Under the pieces are notes generated by a model, which was not told the origin of the DNA, ran no database searches, and was given only the letters and a program-made list of their open reading frames with translations. A program made the translations under genes and the position numbers. A stretch of 64,000 bases of DNA from Thermothelomyces thermophilus ATCC 42464 (lineage: Eukaryota > Ascomycota > Sordariomycetes > Sordariales > Chaetomiaceae): contig NC_016473.1 in the NCBI RefSeq assembly GCF_000226095.1, positions 1,674,001-1,738,000 of the forward strand. The letters run 5' to 3'. This document shows positions 10,913 through 20,758 of this stretch, one piece after another (the stretch's first letter is position 1; each line of letters starts with the position of its first letter).

Positions 10913-12899
10913 AGAGGCATCTCCCCAGCGAGGTGACAGGGTTCAAGACGCAGGAGTAGCATGATCTGGTTTGTGGCGGGAAATTGATCTTAGAAAGTTA
11001 GGACCGCCCGGGGGGGGGGGGGGGGGGGTGGGCTCCTTTGATCGAGTTGAATCTGAAAGGCTTCGTTCTACGGAGTAGATTTCCCACTTGAGGTTCGGCT
11101 CAGCACTGTCTGTCTGTGGCCGGGTACGAATTATGCTGTATGGGCTTCATACAGATGTCTTCCGTGTACGGATTGCATGTTCTGGACCCTGAGAATTCGA
11201 ACGAGGCGTCGGCAGCCACGAGCAAGCACCGGGCAATATTGCACAGAGTAGAACGTGGCTCTGCACTAGTACTGCAAGTCAAGTCACGCGTAACTTATAT
11301 GCACTAGGTTAGCGCAAGCCCTCGCTGGCCCTCCGACCAACTTGTTGAGCGGTGTGAGCGGCTGCCAAAGTCCCGCGCCGAACACATGCAACGACGCTCT
11401 CGTTTGGCCGGATCGCGGGCGGAACCTGTGATCCCAAAGCACTGGAAATTCTCTGTGAGGGTGTGTATGTCCTGTGTAGGCAAGACTGTGTAAATACTAA
11501 ACGTAATCACTAGTGCTATAACTGATTGATCCGGACTACGGCGCTTGGCTCTGTTAATAAGAGAAGATTGAGGCATACTAGAAGGAACTATTGGAACGGG
11601 ATTGCAGAGGTGCATGTGTGAGTATGTATGGAGTACAGCCCCAGTAGGGGTAGGCACCTGCAAGGAGACTAAACGCTCAATTGTTTCCTTTCTTTTGCGC
11701 CTTCCGTTCCGTGTCCTTGCAGAACCAAAAGAGCCGCCTTCCCGCTCTCTCGGGACCGCAGCGCGGGCAGGCAAGTGCTCCCGGGAGAGTTTTGCGTAAA
11801 ATGAACTGAGCGCGGATCTGCAGGGCAAGTCGCTCTGCATTTCGTTATCGTTGCACAGCCTGGGGACCCTTCCTCTCTCACAAACTTGTTGGCCCAATGC
11901 GAAACACCAGAATATTGTTCCGTCCTTATTTTAGATCGAAGCAAGCATCAACCCTTCACTTTCGGCTTAGTGCCATTCCTGCTCGTCGAGGCCAAGAACG
12001 ACTTTGGATCCCAGCTCCGCTAACCGGTCTCCCTCCGCCAGTCTGCCTCCAAAAGTTCTTTTTCGGTCCTCAGCCTCGCCCGACGAATGCATGTAACCCA
12101 GCACATCCTTGACGAACGCGGCCAAGCGTCTGTAGTAGACGGCTTGTCTGGCGCCAAGATCTCAGCACTCCCCGCGCTGGGCGCCACCGGTGTCCCCGTT
12201 GGGCTAAATCGCTAGTGTAGTCACCCACGTCTTTTCTTTGCTTTCTCCCCCTCCAAAATTCCCGGCTAGTGGAAGCGAGTGGCTTACGGCTGATCGGCAG
12301 AGTTCGGTCTCCAGAGAGCAGCGTTGCGACGAAAGGACCAGGCCACTGTGGACGCGGGCGACTGTTTGAGTACACGAAGGTTCAATTGATGGAAAATGGC
12401 AGACTGTTAACTGCGAACACAAGACAGACGGACAAAGGCGGAAGACAGTAGACGTCGTGGTGGCGGCATGACTGTGCGTCTTGAGGTGCTCATGGCTTCC
12501 GAGCTCCACGACCCCCTAGTGTATCCGTCGCGTTATTGACCCTTTTCGTCTACTAGTAAGCGGTACAAATACGGACTAAGTATGTCCACTCCCCGGCAAC
12601 ACGGCGTGCCACGCCCACCAATGACACCGGCTCGTCCCTGATGGTCGAATGGGCCTGGCGTTCAGCTCAGGGCCTGACCTGGACTAGCAGAGCCTCATGG
12701 AGCAGGCCCTCAAAAGCGGGACGCAGCCGTTGCGATGAGCCCACATCCCCGGTTCCCTCATGTATCTTGGGTCTCTTGACTGGGGAGGTACCCATTCTCC
12801 CGCTGTTGTTCCCTCCTTCTCCTCCTCTTCCCCCTCCCCCTCGCTGAACACGGAGCTTATCGCGCGCTCTCGCGCTCTCTTCCCTACGGCGTTCCAGTC
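10913..12899. other. Intergenic region between MED5 and the wall-sensor gene
   Basis: MED5 3' side, then the promoter region of the next gene. It holds a 19-nt G run (11010-11028), one TACGGAGTA copy (11069-11077) and two near-copies of ACTAGTGTA near 12211 and 12517. A CT-rich tract (about 12800-12840) lies shortly before the ATG at 12900. No convincing gene seen. Confidence 0.6.
11010..11028. repeat. G19 homopolymer in the MED5 3' region
   Basis: Nineteen consecutive G bases about 100 nt after the MED5 stop codon. It could form a G-quadruplex on the transcribed RNA, or be a sequencing-length artefact. Confidence 0.8.
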
Positions 12900-14468
12900 A
12901 TGAAGAGGGCGCTCGGCTGCGCAGCCTTGAGCTGTGCTGTTGGTCTGATCGACGCCAAAGCGCTGAAGTGGAGCGACGACGACCCGAGATGGGTTCCCGC
13001 CCAGGAGACGCAGCTTGGCTTCATGGGCGCACTCGACATTAACCCGCCCATGCCTACAGCTGCCCCAGAGACTTCAAGGTTAAGGAAAGCTCTGGAGGCC
13101 CGCGGCGCGACTGACAATACGTGCGGCTTCGTCAGCGGAGTCTTCAGTGAGTCCACCTCGGGTTCTCAGTGTACCTCGTAACTATGGTACACTATGGTAC
13201 CGTGCATGTATGTACATACGTAACATCTATGTAGACTAACACCGAACAGCCGCCTCGTTATGGTGCTCTACAACCGCCAGTTGTGTGTACAACTCGATCA
13301 ATTCCCACATCGGCTGCTGCGATGAAGGAGAGATATCGGACTGCCTGATTCCAACCGTGTGCTACGACTATACGGACAGCAAACGCTACTCGACAAACAA
13401 TGGCCTTACCCGGTGGTGGTATGTCTGCCTGTCCCGGTCAAATTGACATGCCCTCATGCTGACAGACTCGTCACAGCGGAGACTCGAGCTACCCGGTTCG
13501 CTTCCCCTTTCCTTATCTCAATTCCTCATTTTCATGGCCCAGGGCGGCTCTCGCTGGCCCAATGCTCAATGACACGGGCTAACACTGTAGGACAGCATTG
13601 CACCACCTATATCTATCAAGACCGGGTCTTCACTGGTTACACTTTGCTCGGTTGTGCCGTGGCTGCTGGCACAGGTAAAGTTTGGTACACACCGCTCGAC
13701 ACCTCCCGCACGTCGTCCTCAAGCACATCGGAATCCTCGACCACCTTTTTCGACACTTCGTCCACATCAACCTCGTCCGACTCTTCAACGTCGACCTCTT
13801 CCTCGTCCAGCTCCACCACCACCCCGGTTCCTCCTGATCCAGATCCCGACACTCCCGTCGGTGCCATTGTTGGCGGTGTCGTAGGCGGTCTGGGTGCGAT
13901 CGCCTTGATTATCCTCGTCGTCTGGGTGCTACTGCGCCAGCGCAACAAGCAGAAGAATGCCGCCGCCGCAGCTGGCGTCATCCACCCGCCACCCGCTCCC
14001 CCAGCCGCCGGTGGCCAGCCGCATTACGACCCGCACATGTCCCAGATGCCCCCACAGGCATACTATGGAGCGGGCGGCGCGGCTGCAGGAGGCTTCGATC
14101 CCCGCGCAAGCATAGCCCAATCGAACGGCGGCACCACCTCTGCCCCATACGGCCCCTCGGCATACGACCAGAAAACTGCGACGGGGAGCTCGCCGCCGGG
14201 TTCGCCGCCGGCCCCTTCGTCGTTTGGCAACTACGACGCCCATCACAGCACGCCGTCGCCTCCGCCCCAGGGACAGCAGCAGCAGTATGGACAGCATGGG
14301 TATGGCAACGTCTCGCCCAGCGCGGCTTCGCCGACAATGCAAGCTGGAGGGGTTTTCCCGCAGCAACAGCAGCACCCGCAAGCGTATGGGGCTGATCAGC
14401 AGGGGCCTGCACCCGTTGAGCTGCCGGTGACGAGAGGGGATGGGGAATTGAGAGAGCTGCAGGGCTGA
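12900..14468 (+). CDS. Mid2-like single-pass plasma-membrane protein, putative cell-wall stress sensor
   Basis: Exons 12900..13146, 13250..13418, 13477..13495 and 13596..14468 give 435 residues. The third exon is only 19 nt. With it the frame reads TRWCGDSSYPHCTTYIYQD, the usual pattern of this fungal family; without it the frame breaks. Architecture: an N-terminal secretion signal (MKRALGCAALSCAVGLIDA), a Cys-rich ectodomain (CGFVSGVFTASLWCSTTASC, IGCCDEGEISDCLIPTVCYD, VFTGYTLLGC), and a Ser/Thr mucin-like stalk likely to be O-glycosylated. One membrane helix follows (AIVGGVVGGLGAIALIILVV) with a basic stop-transfer RQRNKQK. The cytoplasmic tail of about 180 residues is rich in Pro, Gln and Gly. 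By analogy with Mid2/Wsc sensors it could report wall stress to the Rho1-PKC pathway, but nothing in the sequence proves signalling. Confidence 0.75.
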
Positions 14469-14818
14469 GCTGCGCGGGGATTGTCCTGGTCAGTGGAGGC
14501 ATCGTCTTTGCGCTCTTTCTTGGGTATTGGATATTGCACAGCGAGACCGTTCTCTCACGACTGGGTAATGCTCATGGGATCTGGCAGGCATACACTAATC
14601 TCATGTGACTAATACTAGCTCGGCTTCTGATCGAGAGGCTTGCAGTGCCTCAAGACATGTTCCTTCGAGCTTGCACCTGTCAAGCTTTGAGCCATCATCG
14701 GTCCAGGCAAGGACCCTTTTTTTATTTCTCGGGAGGAGACTACGCAGAACCGTCACGAGAATCTTGAACTGAAGATCACCTCCATGGACCAAAATATTCG
14801 GGCCGTGACTCCCTAGAT
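14469..14818. other. Convergent 3' region between wall sensor and FMN dehydrogenase
   Basis: About 350 nt between two stop codons facing each other. A T run near 14719 and moderate AT content fit polyadenylation regions for both genes. Nothing else seen. Confidence 0.6.
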
Positions 14819-16554
14819 CTAGATCTTGCTCCTTCTCCATTTTGCGTACGGATGATCCTCGCTCAGACTGTCTGGCACGAGATGGTCAACGGCCCGTGTG
14901 TTCAACAGCCCGGGGTGTAATTCGTCGAGCTTGGTGACACCACACATCTTCATGGTGGTCACCAGCTCGGCATTGAGTACTGTTTTTTTTTGTTAGTTAT
15001 TTTCTTTGCCTGCTGTCTGCACATCCAAGGGAAGTCAAGGAAACGGCAAGATAGGTTAGGTAGGTAGGTAGGTAGGTAGGTAGGTAGGTAGGTAGGTAGT
15101 AACAACTCACTCTCCAAGACCCTCTTGACCCCGTCCTTGCCGTACCCCAGCCCGTACAGGACGGCGCGGCCGACGCCGACGCCCCTGGCGCCGAGGCACA
15201 GGGCCTTGAAGACGTCGGTGCCGCGGGCGACGCCGCCGTCGACAAAGACCTCGAGGCGCTCAAACACCCAGGGGCAGCAGCGCTGCAGCTCGAGGAGCAC
15301 GAGCACCGTCGCGGGGGCCGTGTCCAGGCTCCGCCCGCCGTGGTTGGACACCACGATGCCGTCCGCGCCCGCCCGCGCCGCCCGCACCGCGTCCGCCGCC
15401 GTCTGGATCCCCTTGATCACGAGCGGTACCGACCGCGGCAGCCGCCGCCGCAGCCAGGGCACCGTCGACTCCCACGAGAGCGAGGGCGAGATGTACGACG
15501 CCATGAGGCGGCCCAGGGCGGCGCCGGACGAGTCGGCAGTCGGGCTCAGCTGGGTGGCCATCGGGGTCGTCGTGGTGGTGGTGCTGGTGGTGGTTGTGGT
15601 GGTGGTGGTTGCCGCTGCCGCCGCCGGGGTGGGGACGGGGACGGGGACGCGCTCGTCGGCCTCGCGCTTACCCGGGACGGGGGCGTCGACGGTGAGGAAG
15701 ACGGCTTTGATCTTGCTGGCTGCGGCGGGGTCGGCAGGGTCGGGGGAGGTGAGGGATGCGAGCAGGGCTTCGGTGTTGGGCGCGTGCTTGTCGACGTAGA
15801 GCTGCAGGAAGACGGGCACGTTGGGGGGTTCCGCGCCGGGATCCCCGGCTGCTGCTGCTCCTGCTGCTGCTGCTGGTGGGAAGGGGTGGTCGAGCGCCGC
15901 CTGGACGACGTCGGAGACGGAGAAGCTGGCGCTGGTGCTGACGACCTGGGCGACGCCGCCCAGCTCCTTGCAGGCGCGGGCGATCTCGCGCTCGCCTTCC
16001 GGATGGACCGTCTTGCCGAGGGAGGTCGGGGCGACGAAGATCGGAGAGGCTACGCGCTGGCCGAGGATGGTGGTCTCGAGGGACACCGGGGCGGACACGT
16101 CGACGAGGACGCGCGGGCGGAGGGTGATGTCGGAGTAGGCGGAGCTGTTGCGACCGTGGGTGTGGCAGTCGGTAGCGGCCGACGAGACGAAGGCGAGGGT
16201 CTTGGGCGGGAGGAAGGTGTGGGCAGCCTGGCGGAAGTCATGGACGGAGATCAGACTGGATAAGGGGGGTTTAGGGGCCGGGGACGGCCGAGAGGGCGAG
16301 GACGCCGGGAGCGGCGAGGAGAGACGGCCGAGGCATTTGGAGACCGGGAGATTGGACCGAAGCAGGGAAGGAGAGTGAACGGCGTGGTAGGCCTCTGTGC
16401 CATCTTTGCCCGCGTGCTCGAGGAGGACGGACAGACCGCCGGGGTGAGTTGGGGCGAACTCGGTCAAGTCGTACACCAGGCCGTCTATGGCAATCCAGAG
16501 GGAGCTGACGGTGTTGTGGCTGGAGAGCTCCGAGGGGGAGATTGTTTGTGACAT
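14819..16554 (-). CDS. Cytochrome b5-fused FMN-dependent 2-hydroxyacid dehydrogenase (cytochrome b2 / L-lactate dehydrogenase-like)
   Basis: Oxidises an L-2-hydroxy acid (lactate is the archetype) and passes electrons from FMN to a b5 haem. Exons 16554..15111 and 14979..14819 give 534 residues. I chose the ATG at 16554 (MSQTISPSEL) because the b5 domain starts right after it, although the frame is open further upstream. Haem ligands are His37 in THPGG and the His of the AYHAVHS loop. The FMN domain shows RPRVLVDVSAPVSLETTILG, SPIFVAPTSLGKTVHPEGE, VVSTSASFSVSDV, the VIKGIQ lysine, the SNHGGRSLD His/Arg pair and VFVDGGVARGTDVFKALCLG. Splicing joins KDGVKRVLE to ILNAELVTTMKMCGVTKLDE in phase 1. 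Oddities are a poly-Thr insert of about 15 residues and poly-Ala runs in loops, and a TAGG tetranucleotide repeat inside the intron. No mitochondrial presequence is evident with this start, so it may be cytosolic. Confidence 0.85.
15056..15099. repeat. (TAGG)n tetranucleotide repeat inside an intron
   Basis: About eleven TAGG units fill much of the single intron (14980..15110) of the FMN dehydrogenase gene, close to its donor. Length variation here would not change the protein but could affect splicing. Confidence 0.9.
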
Positions 16555-16883
16555 TGTCAACAAGCCACGGGAGGCCCGGTCAGGCAGAGAAAACGAACTG
16601 CTTTCTCCAGCCTGGACAGGAATTCGATTCTTTGTCTCTTGTGTTTGCCCCCTCCCGACACACTGGCCGGGCCGGGGGACGGGAGGTCGCAAGGATGGGG
16701 CGATCTCGGGGCGAGTTACACCGAGGGCGGGGCCATCGGCATGCGCAAAACCATGGATCGGCAGCCGGGTTGCCGGCCCCCCCGGAACAGGGGCGAGGAG
16801 TGTAGTTGGAGTAGAAAAGAAGCTCCCAGGTGAATGAAGCAAGCAAGTGGTTGATGGAACGACATGGACGCCCAAGACCGGAC
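16555..16883. other. Short region between two minus-strand genes
   Basis: About 330 nt holding the promoter of the FMN dehydrogenase and the 3' end of the DUF4202 gene. No recognisable element beyond GC-rich sequence. The dehydrogenase frame stays open through it, without protein support. Confidence 0.55.
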
Positions 16884-17616
16884 TTAAGATTGATTCTCGC
16901 TTTCCAGTGCCTTCCCGATCAAAGCCTTTGCCCGTTCGCTGAGCTCCATGCCCAATGCCAGTTCCCTGCCCTTCTCGGTCATCTTGGCCCACGTCTTGCG
17001 CAGGATGCCCACCATCTTCTCCTCGTCAATTTCGCTCTTCTTCTCAAACTCGTCAAACTGATCGTCCAGGAAGACGAGGCAGGCCACATCCTCGAGCGCC
17101 TGGGTCTCGTCGTTGTTCTTGAGGTCCTCCTTTCGCACCAGCGCTGCCACGCGCTCGACCTCCTCGGGGGGCAGCGGCGGCTGGATGTCGGCCGACGAAG
17201 ACAGCAGCTCGGCGACCTGTGCGGCGGCCTGCGCCTTCTGCTTTGCGCGCCAGGTGAGATAGCCGGCGCGCGTCATAGGATAGCTCGAGCGGGGCAGCTC
17301 CCAGCTGGCCATGCCGTTGTGAGCAAGCCGGGTTTGCTGCAACAGGTCGGGGAAAGCGAAGGGGAAGAAAAGAAAAAGAAAAAAAAAAGGGAGGCAGGAC
17401 ATACCGACGAAAGTGCTGCGCCCGGCAGGCGAGCTGCAACGCCGGAGACGCGGCAGGTTCACGCAGGCCCAGCCAGCGAGTCATTTTCCGAGCGTAGTGC
17501 AGCTCATACGGCACCGGCCCGTCGTCGCCGGGCACTGTCCGAGGATCCGCCGCATGGGCCTCATCGATCAGCCTGATGGCTGTTGCGTAATTCTGGCCGA
17601 GAGACTCAAACTCCAT
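16884..17616 (-). CDS. DUF4202 family protein
   Basis: Function unknown; members are small soluble helical proteins found in bacteria and fungi. Exons 17616..17405 and 17304..16884 give 210 residues, about the usual family length. Motifs in order: YATAIRLIDEAHAADPRTV, VPYELHYARKMTRWLGL, ALQLACRAQHFRRWELPRSS, YPMTRAGYLTWRAKQ, ALVRKEDLKNNDETQALEDV, ACLVFLDDQFDEF and ILRKTWAKMTEKGRELAL. The RAQH..RW and RKEDLK..ALEDVACLVFL blocks carry conserved His, Arg and Asp/Glu, reminiscent of HD-type metal-binding helical proteins; that likeness is inference. The 100-nt intron with a GTATGT donor splits the HFRR-WEL motif. Confidence 0.85.
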
Positions 17617-18569
17617 TTTCAATCATCTCAGTGTGCAAAGGCTTCGTTTCGCCGACTTCGGGTACCTGGAAAAAGATAAGGAAGCCCCCTATATCAGGTA
17701 CTCAAATGCTGACTCAGCAGGCCTCGTGGTGCGACTTTTAGCAGCACACCTCCGCGGCCTAAGGGCTTCAGCTTGGTCTCAAGAATTTGCTGCAGCCAGT
17801 GTAGCACCATGATGGGCAAGAGTAGAATTCAAATTAGAACTCGAGAGAGTGATCAGTTAAAGTACGTAGCCAAGTTAGTTCTGGAGAAGGTCTGTTAGGT
17901 GGTCCTCCGAGAGCTGACTTCATCGGTTTGTCCTGCGCTTTCCGCTGTCAGATCAATTGGGTAACTGGATAAGCCAAGTAAGTACCTATGGAAGGTACGA
18001 GCCAGCATGCCATAGCGGCACGACCTTAGTCAGTTTATTCTTTTCTTTTCACCGTACGATGTGAAATGCAAGGTGTGATGCTTCCTCGGAAATAAGGATA
18101 AAAAGGCAACCTTCACTGACTGTGCTTCCGACGCGAGCACATCGGGCGTTCCTCAAGCATGGCTCTTGCGGACATGCCCCAACTCTGTGATCATCTCATC
18201 ACTGCCACTGTCAAACCAAATGTTGCCACATGATTTAGACGCTTCCCTCTGGTCACATGCTCGTATACTGCTCGCTCTGTCTCGGATGCAAGGCTGATTT
18301 GATGGGCACGAACAGTTTGCGAGACGGGGTCTAATTACGCGGTCTGGCGACCTAAGCGAGTATCTTCACTCGCACCCCATGGCAGGAAGCAATGCGATGC
18401 ATCACAGACTAGGCCTGACAGAACTGAATGCAGGGTTCCCATTCAGAAGAATGTCTTTCTGGTGCCTAACAGGTATTCGGCCGCCCACTCTGCTGATTCT
18501 ATGGTGTGACTCGTAGTCATTCGTTACCTTACTCATTGCTACCTGCAGCAGGAAAGCAGCCTATACGCC

Positions 18570-18590
18570 ATTGTTGTTTTAAACAACAAT
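18570..18590. repeat. Near-perfect 21-nt palindrome (10-nt arms, 1-nt centre)
   Basis: ATTGTTGTTT and AAACAACAAT are exact reverse complements separated by one T. It lies in the gene-free stretch between the DUF4202 and 14-3-3-like genes. Confidence 0.9.
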
Positions 18591-19238
18591 CGAGACATTG
18601 CACCCGCTACCATCATTGAAACTCACCACGCAGCACGTTTCCACCTGATGTGCCATTTATATTATCTGAACGCTCTTCAACCCGCCTTCGGAATCGTTTG
18701 CAACACACTTCCGATAGTGTGTGCTCTATTAATTAGAGTGCATGTAAGAGGAGAAAAGCTCAGTGAATTGAAAAAGGACATAGCAACGTGAGGAGGAAGT
18801 TCATGGCAGAGCTGGGCGGTGAGAGAGGTGAAGGGAAGGACCCCTTCATGGAGCCAGATCAGGGCAAGGACAAAGACTAGGAAATCGAAACCCGGTGAAG
18901 CTGCCAGCCGGGGTGTCGCGGTGGTACCTGGGCAGGTATTATTAGCTTGCTACTGTGTCGGATGTAATGGAAGAGGAGAGGAAAGAAGGGTTCAGGTCTG
19001 GGCTTGAGCACGGGGATCGGGAGACTGGAGAAGGGGTTTTGTTTACATTCAATGGTATTTCAGGGGCAGTGAGATGAGAAGGTTTAGGGTTCTTGTGCTT
19101 GTGTGTGCTATCACGCCCGTCCTTATCACCTAGGCAGTGAAAGTAGGAACCTTCGGCCTCCGGAAATGCTTGTCTGTGTTGCTTCGTCTGACGTCCAGGA
19201 GCAGTCACGGCCATGGTTTTCGGTATGGAAAAAGAAAA

Positions 19239-19256
19239 GGGGGGGGGGGGGGGGGG
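19239..19256. repeat. G18 homopolymer
   Basis: Eighteen consecutive G bases after an A-rich tract, about 550 nt beyond the stop of the 14-3-3-like gene. Possible quadruplex former or assembly-length error. Confidence 0.8.
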
Positions 19257-19589
19257 CAATGCCCCCCATTCATTCAAAAGGCAACTACAATATAATACTC
19301 GCATTTCGCACAAGGGCTTGGAAACCTCCTTGGCCAGTCGGTCAGAAGCCGACCCGCCTCGAGCTTTTCCCGTAACACCAGATAGTAAACACGCAGCCCA
19401 AGTCAGCCGGAAAAACACAGACACCGTCGCCTTGCCACGGACGTTTCGGGTATCATGAAGCAAAAGGAGAAGTAAAAGAAGACGCTCCTTTCCCTCGGAG
19501 AAACAGGGAGAATGCGCAGAATTAGATCGTGCGAGAGGGGCTGGGAGATATATCGCTTTAAGTTTGTAGACCGGGCCCATGCATATAAT

Positions 19590-19605
19590 ACGTGTATATA
19601 CACGT
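19590..19605. repeat. 16-nt perfect palindrome ACGTGTATATACACGT
   Basis: Self-complementary over all 16 bases, about 200 nt downstream of the stop of the 14-3-3-like gene. It contains two ACGTG half-sites of the kind bHLH factors bind; any use is conjecture. Confidence 0.85.
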
Positions 19606-19801
19606 CCAGGACGGATCCTGGCGACGTACAGCGGGTCGGTTCGTATTTGAGGGCGCCTGAGAGGGGAGAGATGAAGGTCGGCTCGTTCTCGACGTACGGC
19701 CGAGTCCGGGAAGAAGCGTACTTAGAGGGCTCGCCCGCCGAGCATTTCCGTCGAGAGTGTGGTGACTCGTCCGCCCGGCCGTGGTTCGGCTAGGGCTGAT
19801 A

Positions 19802-20758
19802 CTATATCATTCCCGGCGGCGCTCCCCCCTGCTCGCCCTGCTGCTGGTGTTGGTGCTGGTGCTCTACCTGTGGCGCCGCCGCCCCATGGCTCGTCCCCGA
19901 GCCTGAGCCACCGTGTGCCGCTTTACTCCGGACAGTTGTACTTGATGGCCCCAGCCCGCGCTTCATCATCTTCCCAAGAACGGTGACAAGCTCGCATGCG
20001 TCGTTGAACATGTCGTTATCGATGCCCTCGGTGGCCTCATAAACCTCCGCGATGGTATCCTTGGCGACCTTGCGGCTGGCCTCGGCGTCATGGACACATT
20101 CGTACAGAAAGGCGGCGTACTCGGTCTTGACAGACAGGCGGAGCGAGTGCGAGCCCCACAACAACTGGTCGGCTAGCTGGACGGCTTCGCGGAAATATCG
20201 GTGTGCTTCTGGGAGATAGTCGCCCGGCTTCATCAGAAAGGCTGTTGGCGGCGCTGGGCCGAACCCTGGAGGCGGTGCTACCGGCCCACCCTTGCCCGAT
20301 GTCTCGTCGTGGTCATCCCTGGCGACCCCTTTCCCCTTGTCGGCGCGTGGCGACGGGCCGGATACGGCCGATGTCGATTGCGCCTCGGGAGTGTGGACGC
20401 CCATGGTAGAGACGGGCGGGGTGTTGTGAAAGAGGACGAAGACGTGGTAGAACGAGGCACGCAGCTTGTACGCCAGCACTTTGAGCTCGACATAATTGCC
20501 AACCATGGGTAGAACGTATTGCTGGAGCAAGACTAGTCCTTCTCGGGACAGCCAGACAATGTGGCAGGTCAGATCTAGCGCTGCTGCTGCTTGAGAGGCA
20601 TCTTGCCACCGCTGTTTCCGTGCCTTGATCAGTTGGGCCGACAGGCTGATGGACAGGCCCAGGATTCGAAACAAGACCGACGCGAGGAGGGGGTTGTCGT
20701 GCTCGACTGCCTTGGCAAGCCTGCCAAGAAACTTCTGGTCGATGTCGGAGGAAGCCAT
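19802..20758 (-). CDS. Divergent 14-3-3 fold protein
   Basis: Single exon, 318 residues, starting MASSDIDQKFLGRLAKAVEH. The frame is open upstream, but this ATG matches the start I recall for fungal relatives. The 14-3-3 helices are recognisable: EHDNPLLASVLFRILG, IVWLSREGLVLLQQYVLPMV, VELKVLAYKLRASFYHVFVL, then after a low-complexity insert AHRYFREAVQLADQLLWGSH, LRLSVKTEYAAFLYECVHDA and DNDMFNDACELVTVLGKMMK. Gapless alignment by eye with canonical 14-3-3 puts Arg31 at the usual Lys49, a Ser at Arg56, and His105-Val106 at the Arg127-Tyr128 pair. The phosphopeptide pocket therefore looks lost, although the fold is kept. The insert of about 60 residues (Pro, Ser, Asp-rich) between helices E and F and the His/Gln-rich C-tail are extra. 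Partners are unknown. Confidence 0.8.
   Translation of the reverse strand: MASSDIDQKFLGRLAKAVEHDNPLLASVLFRILGLSISLSAQLIKARKQRWQDASQAAAALDLTCHIVWLSREGLVLLQQYVLPMVGNYVELKVLAYKLRASFYHVFVLFHNTPPVSTMGVHTPEAQSTSAVSGPSPRADKGKGVARDDHDETSGKGGPVAPPPGFGPAPPTAFLMKPGDYLPEAHRYFREAVQLADQLLWGSHSLRLSVKTEYAAFLYECVHDAEASRKVAKDTIAEVYEATEGIDNDMFNDACELVTVLGKMMKRGLGPSSTTVRSKAAHGGSGSGTSHGAAAPQVEHQHQHQQQGEQGGAPPGMI

Larger units (their letters stand above)
17617..19801. other. Gene-free stretch, about 2.2 kb
   Basis: Lies between the DUF4202 promoter and the 3' end of the 14-3-3-like gene, so one promoter is expected. Inverted repeats are at 18570-18590 and 19590-19605, and a G18 run at 19239-19256. Frames on both strands lack family patterns. 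A long 3' UTR or a non-coding RNA is possible but cannot be shown. Confidence 0.55.

Noticed and set aside
15340-16263. 307-residue plus-strand frame over the FMN dehydrogenase
   Set aside because: Opposite strand of a gene with complete catalytic motifs; Gly/Arg-rich nonsense product.
18942-19580. 212-residue minus-strand frame beyond the 14-3-3-like gene
   Set aside because: Non-ATG start, contains homopolymer-coded Pro runs, no domain.
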